From contig JBAVJZ010000153.1 of assembly GCA_049688015.1 (NCBI GenBank), forward strand, positions 1 to 38,730: a stretch of DNA of 38,730 nucleotides, given 5' to 3'. Positions 33,027 through 38,730 of the stretch are shown here, piece after piece. The DNA is from CSP1-8 sp049688015. Lineage in GTDB: Bacteria; Desulfobacterota; Deferrimicrobia; Deferrimicrobiales; Deferrimicrobiaceae. The notes beneath the pieces were generated by a model. That model ran no database searches and was not told the origin of the DNA. It saw nothing but the letters and a program-made list of their open reading frames with translations. Within the stretch, counting starts at the first letter, position 1. Each line of letters starts with the position of its first letter. The translations under genes and the position numbers were made by a program.

Positions 33027-34057
33027 GGGACGACGGGATCCGGCTTCTCGTCGCGGGCGGCGCGGGATTCATCGGTTCGAACTTCATCCGGTACATCCTG
33101 AATGCCCGCGGGGACTGGCAGGTCGTAAACGTCGACAAGTTGACCTACGCGGGGAACCTGGCCAACCTGGAGGACGTGGAAGGCGACGAACGGCACCGGT
33201 TTTTCCGGGCGGACATCTGCGATGCGGAAGCGGTCGGGGAGATCGTGACGGAGGCGGCACCCGACGCGATCGTGAACTTCGCGGCGGAGACGCACGTCGA
33301 CCGGAGCATCGACGACCCGGCCCTATTTCTTCGGACGAACATCCTGGGCACGCAGGTCCTGCTGGACGCAGCGAGAAAGCGCGGGATCGCCCGTTTCCTC
33401 CAGATTTCCACCGACGAGGTGTACGGCTCCCTGGGGTCCGCGGGCAGGTTCACGGAGGAATCCCCGCTGCGCCCCAATTCCCCCTACGCCGCGAGCAAAA
33501 CCGCTGCGGACCTGCTTGTCCGGGCCTATTTCAAAACGTACGGACTGCCAGGGCTCATCACCCGCTGCTCGAACAATTACGGATCGTTCCAGTTCCCGGA
33601 GAAGATCATCCCGTTCTTTGTGACGCTTCTCAGGAAGAACGAGCCGGTCCCGGTGTACGGGGACGGAATGAACATCCGCGACTGGATCCACGTGGACGAC
33701 CACTCCCGGGCGGTGGAGGCGGTCCTTCTGCGCGGTCGTCCCGGCGAGGTGTACAACGTCGGGGGGGGGAACGAGCGGACGAACATCGAGATCACGAAGC
33801 TTCTGCTGGCGGCGATGGGGAAGCCGGAGTCGCTCCTGCGGTTCGTTCCCGACAGGCCCGGCCACGACCGCCGGTACGCCATCGACGACACGAAGATCCG
33901 GAAGGAACTGGGTATCGCCCCCCGGGTCCCCTTCGAGGAGGGGATCCGCGAGACGGTCCGCTGGTACCTCGAGAACGAGCAGTGGTGGCGCGCGATCCAG
34001 TCGGGAGAGTATCTATCCTTCTACGACCGCTGGTACCGCCAGAAGGGTCGTGCCTGA
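33023..34057 (+). CDS. rmlB: dTDP-glucose 4,6-dehydratase
   Basis: This is a 344-residue extended SDR. GGAGFIGSNFIRY binds NAD. NFAAETHVDRSI is the RmlB substrate loop. T130-D131-E132 in STDEVYG and Y155xxxK159 in SPYAASK are catalytic. RCSNNYGSFQFPEKIIP is the diagnostic RmlB block. It forms dTDP-4-keto-6-deoxyglucose for the RmlC-like protein. The start ATG 33023 overlaps the preceding stop; the longer open frame upstream is a shadow of rmlA. A nine-G run (33771-33779) encodes VGGGNE. Confidence 0.95.
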   Translation: MRDDGIRLLVAGGAGFIGSNFIRYILNARGDWQVVNVDKLTYAGNLANLEDVEGDERHRFFRADICDAEAVGEIVTEAAPDAIVNFAAETHVDRSIDDPALFLRTNILGTQVLLDAARKRGIARFLQISTDEVYGSLGSAGRFTEESPLRPNSPYAASKTAADLLVRAYFKTYGLPGLITRCSNNYGSFQFPEKIIPFFVTLLRKNEPVPVYGDGMNIRDWIHVDDHSRAVEAVLLRGRPGEVYNVGGGNERTNIEITKLLLAAMGKPESLLRFVPDRPGHDRRYAIDDTKIRKELGIAPRVPFEEGIRETVRWYLENEQWWRAIQSGEYLSFYDRWYRQKGRA

Positions 34058-34077
34058 AACCCGTGGCCCATCAGGCG

Positions 34078-34455
34078 ATGCCGCGCAGGCGGCTCTACTT
34101 ATTTCTCCTCCTCTTATGGGTAGGCCTGACCTTTCTGTTCACCTCGATCCCGTACCTGAAGGGTCCCAAGAGCATCCCCTTCTGGGACAAGGGCGCCCAC
34201 TTCGTGTTCTACGGGGTGACAGGGTTTCTATGCGCCCTGTGGCGGAGGGAGTCCGGCATTGCCGCGGGGAGGGCGGTCGTAGAGTCGCTTCTCTTCGCGG
34301 CGATGGCGGGGGGGGTTGACGAGATCCACCAGCACTGGATTCCCGGACGTTCGATGGAACTTCTGGACTGGCTGGCGGACACCCTCGGAGGCGGGACCGG
34401 CGCGGTTTTCTCCCTCCTTCTCCCCCGTCTCTTCCCTTCCCTGATTACTGAATGA
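34078..34455 (+). CDS. VanZ-family membrane protein
   Basis: This is a 125-residue membrane protein with three to four hydrophobic segments. It has SIPYLKGPKSIPFWDKGAHFVFYGVTGFLCALW near the start and GGVDEIHQHWIPGRSMELLDWLADTLGGGTGAV, the VanZ-like DE-x-x-Q-x-x-x-PGR-x-x-x-x-D-x-x-x-N/D-x-x-G pattern. ATG 34078 and GTG 34063 are both possible starts; neither has a strong ribosome-binding site. It follows rmlB by 20 bases. Its function is unknown; VanZ-like proteins give teicoplanin tolerance in enterococci but are widespread beside glycan genes. Its stop lies inside the operator-like palindrome of the next operon. Confidence 0.75.
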   Translation: MPRRRLYLFLLLLWVGLTFLFTSIPYLKGPKSIPFWDKGAHFVFYGVTGFLCALWRRESGIAAGRAVVESLLFAAMAGGVDEIHQHWIPGRSMELLDWLADTLGGGTGAVFSLLLPRLFPSLITE

Positions 34456-34462
34456 CCATTCA
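34449..34462 (+). promoter_or_regulatory. Palindromic operator candidate upstream of etfBA
   Basis: TGAATG-AC-CATTCA is a perfect six-base inverted repeat with a two-base centre. It lies nine bases upstream of the -35 of the etf promoter and overlaps the vanZ stop. Palindromes of this kind are typical of TetR-family regulators. It resembles the TGAATGA...TCATTCA box bound by Bacillus FadR, which controls fatty-acid oxidation genes including etf. No regulator gene is in the window. Confidence 0.5.
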
Positions 34463-34470
34463 CTTTCTGG

Positions 34471-34499
34471 TTGATTCCCTCCTGTCATTCCGGTATCAT
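34471..34499 (+). promoter_or_regulatory. Sigma-70 promoter candidate for etfBA
   Basis: TTGATT (34471-34476) and TATCAT (34494-34499) are separated by exactly 17 bases. Transcription would start near 34506, about 44 bases before the etfB start. Confidence 0.65.
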
Positions 34500-34549
34500 C
34501 CCCCCTGTTTCTCATTTCCCCGCAGGCGGTTTTCCCCGGGAGGTGCGGT

Positions 34550-35302
34550 GTGAAGATGCTCGTTGCGATCAAGCCGGTTCCCAACCCCGACGAGAGGGTG
34601 AAGATCCGGAAGGACGGCAGCGGGGTCGTCCTGGACAACATCAAGATGGTGATCAACCCGTTTTGCGAGATCGCCGTGGAGGAAGCCCTCCGGATCAGGG
34701 AGAAACAGGGAGGGGATGTTGTGATCCTGACGATCGGCCCGAAGGAGAGCGAGCAGCAGGTTCGAACCGCGCTGGCCATGGGAGCGGACCGCGCGGTTTT
34801 GGTGGAGACGACGCAGGTGCTGGACAGCCTGGGCGTCGCCAAGCTGATGGCGAAGATCGTCGAACAGGAGAAACCGGACTTCGTCATCATGGGGAAACAG
34901 GCCGTCGACGACGATAACAACCAGGTGGGACAGATCCTGGCGGCGATTCTCTCCTTGCCGCAGGCGACCTTCGGGTCGAAGATCGAGTTCCTGGAGGAGG
35001 GTAAACGGGCCAACGTCACCCGCGAGGTGGACGGCGGCCTGGAGACGATCGGAGTGGCGCTGCCGGCGGTCATTACGACCGATCTGCGCCTGAACGAACC
35101 GCGCTACGCATCGCTTCCGGGAATCATGAAGGCGAGGAAAAAGGAGATGAAGGTCATCCAGGCGGATTCCCTCGGAGTCCCCATGGAGCCGAAGGTGCGT
35201 CTTCTCTCCCTGGCACCCCCCAAGGAGCGCGCGGGGGGGAAGAAGGTTGCCGATGTGGCGGAGCTCGTCGACAAGCTGAGGAATGAGGCGAAGGTCCTCT
35301 GA
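34550..35302 (+). CDS. etfB: Electron transfer flavoprotein beta subunit
   Basis: This is a 250-residue protein. It opens MLVAIKPVPNPDERVKI, with DNIKMVINPFCEIAVEEALRIRE and the LAMGADRAVLVE segment typical of EtfB, and LPAVITTDLRLNEPRYASLPGIMKARKK, the recognition-loop region contacting partner dehydrogenases. EtfB binds AMP or, in bifurcating forms, a second FAD. GGGAGG at 34538-34543 precedes GTG 34550; the ATG two codons later is a less likely start. It has its own promoter and pairs with etfA 58 bases downstream. Partner dehydrogenase and whether it bifurcates are not evident. Confidence 0.93.
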   Translation: MKMLVAIKPVPNPDERVKIRKDGSGVVLDNIKMVINPFCEIAVEEALRIREKQGGDVVILTIGPKESEQQVRTALAMGADRAVLVETTQVLDSLGVAKLMAKIVEQEKPDFVIMGKQAVDDDNNQVGQILAAILSLPQATFGSKIEFLEEGKRANVTREVDGGLETIGVALPAVITTDLRLNEPRYASLPGIMKARKKEMKVIQADSLGVPMEPKVRLLSLAPPKERAGGKKVADVAELVDKLRNEAKVL

Positions 35303-35360
35303 CCTCGGGCTGCCGACCACGGTCCGGGCAGAAAACGATTCTCCGGGAGGAACAGGCGAT

Positions 35361-36335
35361 ATGGCGGACATACTGGTCGTGGTCGAGCACCAGGAAGGGA
35401 CGTTCCGGAAGACGACCCTGTCCACCCTGACGGCGGCGAAGACGCTCGCGGGACTGGTCGGCGGCGAGGTGGACGCCCTCGTTCTCGGGCATGAGGTCCA
35501 GGCGCTGGCCGACACGGTGTCCGAATACGGCGTGCGGACCGTTCTCCTGGGAGAGGCCGAAGGGTTTGCGCGGTACCTTGCCGTCGCGTACGCCCCGGCG
35601 GTGGCCCAGGTGGTCAGGGAGAAGGAGTACGGAGCGGTCCTGGCGCCGGCGTCCACCTTCGGGAAGGACTTCATGCCACGCCTGTCAGGACTCCTGGACG
35701 CCCCGCTGGCGAGCGACATCTCGGAGCTTGCCAGGGAAGGGGACCGGTTGTTCGCACGGCGGCTCATGTACGCGGGGAACGCCATCGCTACGGTAGAGCT
35801 CATGGGCAGTCCGCTCCTGTTCACGGTGCGCCAGACCGCCTTCGACCCGGCCCCGAAAGTCGATGCGAAGGCGCCCGTCGCCCGGGTGTCCCTGACGGCG
35901 GACGCGGACGGCACCGTCTTCGTCGGCCGGGAGGAAACAAAATCCGATCGGCCGGAGCTCACCGAGGCGCGGGTCGTCGTTTCTGCGGGCAGGGGGATCA
36001 AGTCTCCGGAGAACTTCAAGCTCATCGAGGAATTTGCCGATTTATTCCATGCGGCCATCGGGGCGACCCGCGCGGCGGTCGATGCGGGGTGGGCCCCCAA
36101 CGACTGGCAGGTGGGACAGACGGGGAAGATCGTCGCCCCGGAGCTGTACTTCGCCCTCGGGATCTCCGGCGCCATCCAGCACCTGGCGGGGATGAAAGAC
36201 TCGAAGGTGATCGTCGCCATCAACAAGGACGAGGAGGCCCCCATCTTCCAGGTGGCCGATTACGGGCTGGTGGCCGACCTGTTCAAGGCGGTGCCCGCGC
36301 TGATCGCGGAGCTGAAGAAGGAGAAAACGGCCTAG
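35361..36335 (+). CDS. etfA: Electron transfer flavoprotein alpha subunit
   Basis: This is a 324-residue protein. The N-terminal half (ILVVVEHQEGTF) pairs with EtfB. The C-terminal FAD domain has VVSAGRGIKSPENF, VDAGWAPNDWQVGQTGKIVAPELYFALGISGAIQHLAGM and AINKDEEAPIFQVADYGLVADLF, the classic FAD-binding signature. ATG 35361 has GGAGG ten bases upstream; the longer open frame to 35283 overlaps etfB and lacks support. EtfAB carries electrons from acyl-CoA or other flavin dehydrogenases to the quinone pool. The sugar dehydrogenase gene follows 15 bases later, so the two are probably co-transcribed. Confidence 0.93.
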   Translation: MADILVVVEHQEGTFRKTTLSTLTAAKTLAGLVGGEVDALVLGHEVQALADTVSEYGVRTVLLGEAEGFARYLAVAYAPAVAQVVREKEYGAVLAPASTFGKDFMPRLSGLLDAPLASDISELAREGDRLFARRLMYAGNAIATVELMGSPLLFTVRQTAFDPAPKVDAKAPVARVSLTADADGTVFVGREETKSDRPELTEARVVVSAGRGIKSPENFKLIEEFADLFHAAIGATRAAVDAGWAPNDWQVGQTGKIVAPELYFALGISGAIQHLAGMKDSKVIVAINKDEEAPIFQVADYGLVADLFKAVPALIAELKKEKTA

Positions 36336-36350
36336 GCCGGAGGTATGACG

Positions 36351-37667
36351 ATGTCGGAGGTTCCCTCTCGGGACGATCTTCTCGCCCGTCTGAAACGGAA
36401 GGACTTCACGGCCGCGGTCATCGGCCTGGGATACGTGGGATTGCCGCTGGCGGTCGAATTCGCGGGCGCGGGAATCAGGGTCATCGGTATCGACTCCGAC
36501 GGCACAAAGATCCGGGCGATCCGCTCGGGGAACTCGTACGTCGACGATGTCCCTTCCGAGTCGATCCGGGGCGCGGTGGAGAACGGGCTCTTGCGGGCGA
36601 CCTCCGACTACTCGGCCCTGGCCGAGGCGGATACCGTCAATATCTGCGTTCCCACGCCGCTTAGGAAGACGAAAGACCCGGATCTCTCCTACGTCGTGAA
36701 CGCCGCGGAGCAGGTGGCGAAATACATCCACCGGGACATGCTGATCGTCCTGGAGAGCACCACCTACCCGGGGACGACCGTCGAACTCCTCGTGCCGATG
36801 TTCGAGGAGAGGGGCTTCAAGGTGGGCAAGGACCTCTTTCTCGCCTTCTCCCCGGAGCGCGTCGACCCCGGCAACCCGCAATACAGCACGAAGAACATCC
36901 CCAAGGTGGTCGGGGGAGCGACGCCGCGGTGCACGAAGATGGCGACTGCCCTCTATACCGGCGTGATGGAGCGGGTCCACCCCGTCTCCACCGCCACGGT
37001 GGCGGAGATGGTGAAGCTGTTGGAAAACACCTTCCGCTCGGTGAACATCGGGCTGGTCAACGAAATCGCCCTCATGTGCAACCGGATGGGAATCGACGTC
37101 TGGGAGGTGATCGACGCGGCGAAGACGAAGCCGTTCGGGTTCATGCCGTTCTATCCCGGCCCGGGTATCGGGGGGCACTGCATTCCCCTGGACCCGTTCT
37201 ACCTGTCGTGGAAGGCGAAGCAGTTCGGCTTCGAGGCCCGCTTCATCGAACTGGCCGGGGTGATCAACGGGCAGATGCCCCACTTCGTGGTAGGCAAGAT
37301 TATCGACGCCCTCAACCGGTTCAAAAAATCGGTCAACGGGGCGAAAGTGCTGATCCTGGGCGTCGCGTACAAGAAGGACATAAGCGACGTCCGCGAGTCC
37401 CCGGCGATCGACATCCTCCAGCTTCTCTCGAAAAAGGGAGCGAAACTATCCTACTGCGACCCCCACGTACCGGTTCTCGACGAGCACGGCATGCGCATGA
37501 AGGCGGAGCCGTTTTCGGCCGCGACGCTCAGGAAAGCCGACTGCGTGGTGGTCGTGACCGACCACAGCGATTTCGACTACCGGCTGGTCGCGCGCGAATC
37601 GAAGGTGATCGTCGACGCCCGTAACGCCCTCAAGGGCAAGAACGGCGGCAAGATCATCAAGCTCTGA
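36351..37667 (+). CDS. Nucleotide-sugar 6-dehydrogenase, UDP-GlcNAc type (WbpA/TviB-like)
   Basis: This is a 438-residue NAD-dependent dehydrogenase. AVIGLGYVGLPLAVEFA is the N-terminal nucleotide loop. CVPTPLRKTKDPDLSYV, SFSPERVDPGN-type AFSPERVDPGN and the catalytic cysteine (residue 277) in GIGGHCIPLDP are typical of the UDP-GlcNAc/UDP-ManNAc dehydrogenase group. PLRKTKDPDLS favours the WbpA/TviB branch (UDP-GlcNAc to UDP-GlcNAcA). ATG 36345 is one base after GGAGG, while ATG 36351 is seven bases after it and is preferred. It is followed by an epimerase as in the tviB-tviC or wbpA/wbpP-type sets. Confidence 0.88.
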   Translation: MSEVPSRDDLLARLKRKDFTAAVIGLGYVGLPLAVEFAGAGIRVIGIDSDGTKIRAIRSGNSYVDDVPSESIRGAVENGLLRATSDYSALAEADTVNICVPTPLRKTKDPDLSYVVNAAEQVAKYIHRDMLIVLESTTYPGTTVELLVPMFEERGFKVGKDLFLAFSPERVDPGNPQYSTKNIPKVVGGATPRCTKMATALYTGVMERVHPVSTATVAEMVKLLENTFRSVNIGLVNEIALMCNRMGIDVWEVIDAAKTKPFGFMPFYPGPGIGGHCIPLDPFYLSWKAKQFGFEARFIELAGVINGQMPHFVVGKIIDALNRFKKSVNGAKVLILGVAYKKDISDVRESPAIDILQLLSKKGAKLSYCDPHVPVLDEHGMRMKAEPFSAATLRKADCVVVVTDHSDFDYRLVARESKVIVDARNALKGKNGGKIIKL

Positions 37668-37682
37668 CTCGAGAACGGTGAC

Positions 37683-37719
37683 GCTCCCGGAAACTCGCGG
37701 GGTTGCTCCCGGAACCCCG
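37683..37719 (+). repeat. Direct repeat and overlapping hairpin upstream of the epimerase
   Basis: GCTCCCGGAA occurs at 37683-37692 and 37705-37714, 22 bases apart, about two helical turns. The second copy lies partly in the loop of a seven-pair stem CGGGGTT (37698-37704) / AACCCCG (37713-37719). It could be a protein-binding site or RNA processing structure between the dehydrogenase and epimerase genes; nothing confirms either. Confidence 0.35.
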
Positions 37720-37739
37720 GGAAGAAAGCGCAGGGGAAA

Positions 37740-38687
37740 ATGAATTGCCTAGTGACCGGCGGAGCGGGGTTCATCGGGTCGAACCTGGCATCGGCCCTCC
37801 TCGCGGAAGGCCTCAGGGTCCGGGTCCTGGATAATTTCCTCACGGGGAAGAAGGAGAACCTCGCCGGACTCGCCGAACGGTATGGCGATGCGTTTGATCT
37901 GGTGGAGGGGGATCTCCGTGATCTCGAAGTCACGCGTCGCGCCGCGGAGGGGACGGAATACGTCCTCCATCAAGGTGCGCTCCCATCGGTTCCCCGCTCG
38001 GTCGCGGACCCGGTGCTCTCCAACGGGATCAATGTGGAGGGGACGCTTAACCTTCTCATGGCGGCCCGGGACGCGGGGGTCAGAAGGGTCGTCTTCGCCG
38101 CGTCTTCCTCCGCTTACGGCGACACGCCCGAGCTTCCCAAGCGTGAATCGATGACGCCGAACCCGAAGAGTCCCTACGCTGCCCAGAAACTCGCCGGAGA
38201 GCACTACATGCGGATCTTTTGCGAAGTGTACGGCCTCGAGACGATTTCCCTGCGGTATTTCAACGTGTTCGGGCCGAAACAAGACCCGGCGTCGACGTAC
38301 GCAGCCGTGATTCCCCGGTTCATCACGTCGGTTCTCTCCGGTACCCCCCCTACGGTCTACGGGGACGGCTTCCAGACGCGCGACTTCACCTACATCGACA
38401 ACGTGGTGCAGGCGAATCGCCTCGCCTGCAAGGCCCCGAAGGAGGCGTGCGGAAAGGCGTTCAACATCGCCTGCGGGGAGCGCGTCTCCCTGCTCGACAT
38501 CCTGGAGATCGTCTACAAGCTGGTCGGCCGCCGCGTCGCTCCCAAGTTCGAGGCGGCGCGTCCGGGGGATGTCCGCGACTCCCTGGCCGACATCTCCCTG
38601 GCGAAGGGTTTTCTCGGGTATGAACCTCGGATTGGGTTCCCCGAAGGGCTCTCCCGGACGTTCGACTACTTCCGCGGCCTGCCCTGA
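37740..38687 (+). CDS. NAD-dependent UDP-hexose 4-epimerase (WbpP/TviC-like)
   Basis: This is a 315-residue extended SDR. TGGAGFIGSNLASALL binds NAD, ASSSAYG carries the catalytic Ser and Y146xxxK150 lies in SPYAAQK. LRYFNVFGPKQDPASTYAAVIPRFI and YGDGFQTRDFTYIDNV are the hallmarks of the WbpP/TviC group that interconverts UDP-GlcNAc(A) and UDP-GalNAc(A). It starts at ATG 37740. With the UDP-GlcNAc-type dehydrogenase 72 bases upstream it predicts UDP-GalNAcA. The large active-site specificity (N-acetylated substrate) is inferred from similarity. A strong hairpin follows the stop. Confidence 0.87.
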   Translation: MNCLVTGGAGFIGSNLASALLAEGLRVRVLDNFLTGKKENLAGLAERYGDAFDLVEGDLRDLEVTRRAAEGTEYVLHQGALPSVPRSVADPVLSNGINVEGTLNLLMAARDAGVRRVVFAASSSAYGDTPELPKRESMTPNPKSPYAAQKLAGEHYMRIFCEVYGLETISLRYFNVFGPKQDPASTYAAVIPRFITSVLSGTPPTVYGDGFQTRDFTYIDNVVQANRLACKAPKEACGKAFNIACGERVSLLDILEIVYKLVGRRVAPKFEAARPGDVRDSLADISLAKGFLGYEPRIGFPEGLSRTFDYFRGLP

Positions 38688-38699
38688 CCGGCCGCGCCC

Positions 38700-38724
38700 C
38701 GGGAGACCGGGAGGCGGTCTCCCG
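38700..38724 (+). terminator. Strong hairpin after the last gene
   Basis: CGGGAGACC (38700-38708) and GGTCTCCCG (38716-38724) form a perfect nine-pair stem with a seven-base loop, 12 bases after the stop of the epimerase. No U-tract is visible in the six bases left in the window. Possible terminator or mRNA-stabilising hairpin. Confidence 0.5.
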
Positions 38725-38730
38725 ATCCCG

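Noticed and set aside
1..38730. tRNA, rRNA, CRISPR, insertion sequence, phage or toxin-antitoxin genes
   Set aside because: No spaced repeats, transposase or integrase motifs, or cloverleaf-like sequence were found by reading. A covariance search could still find small RNAs I cannot see by eye.

Overview
The DNA is clearly GC-rich and almost fully packed with genes in short-spaced or overlapping operons. It encodes lipopolysaccharide/capsule export (ABC-2 exporter, outer-membrane OPX protein, Wzi-type barrel), so the host is Gram-negative. A selenocysteine-containing SelD, an EtfBA pair and an oxalate/formate-type carrier suggest an anaerobic or facultative bacterium, perhaps Desulfobacterota or a nearby delta-proteobacterial-like lineage. 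That placement is inference from gene content only.

Layout. (1) 1-4747 is a mixed housekeeping flank: an OFA-family MFS transporter (minus strand), a GyrI-like ligand-binding protein, SelD with an in-frame TGA (selenocysteine) that moves the true start 90 bases upstream of the first uninterrupted start, a DoxX membrane protein and an MBL-fold hydrolase. (2) 4763-7784 (minus) is a two-gene unit: GT4 glycosyltransferase then an AsnB-type amidotransferase. (3) 7905-21448 (plus) is a long polysaccharide operon: Wzm/Wzt ABC exporter, two methyltransferases, two GT4-like glycosyltransferases, a radical SAM/SPASM protein, a three-enzyme 2-acetamido-2,6-dideoxy-L-hexose pathway with a methyltransferase inserted in it, a GT2 and a further GT4 enzyme. 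(4) 21477-22760 (minus) is an M20 peptidase. (5) 22763-25391 has a promoter, then gmd, a GDP-fucose synthase and an RfaH-like NusG paralogue, ending on an ops-like sequence. (6) 25524-29739 is a Wzi-like outer-membrane protein and a large six-SLBB OPX export protein. (7) 29952-34455 is UDP-glucose dehydrogenase, then a structured leader in front of rmlA / rmlC-like / rmlB / VanZ. (8) 34449-38687 is a promoter with a palindromic operator, etfB-etfA, a UDP-GlcNAc-type dehydrogenase and a WbpP-type epimerase.

How it works together. The sugar-nucleotide genes predict UDP-GlcA, UDP-GlcNAcA/GalNAcA, GDP-L-fucose (or a related GDP-6-deoxyhexose), a dTDP-6-deoxyhexose and a UDP-2-acetamido-2,6-dideoxy-L-hexose. 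The AsnB-like protein could amidate a uronic acid. Wzm/Wzt would export the chain. The C-terminal domain of Wzt and the adjacent methyltransferases suggest recognition of a capped non-reducing end. The RfaH-like factor probably keeps polymerase going through long operons. No initiating transferase, Wzy polymerase, Wzx flippase or Wzc kinase is present in the window.

The observations most worth a second look are the selenoprotein SelD with a SECIS-like hairpin, the structured leader before rmlA, the RfaH-like gene with its ops-like site, the L-hexosamine pathway whose reductase lacks the cupin domain, and the palindrome/promoter pair in front of etfBA. No tRNA, rRNA, CRISPR array, insertion sequence or phage gene was seen.
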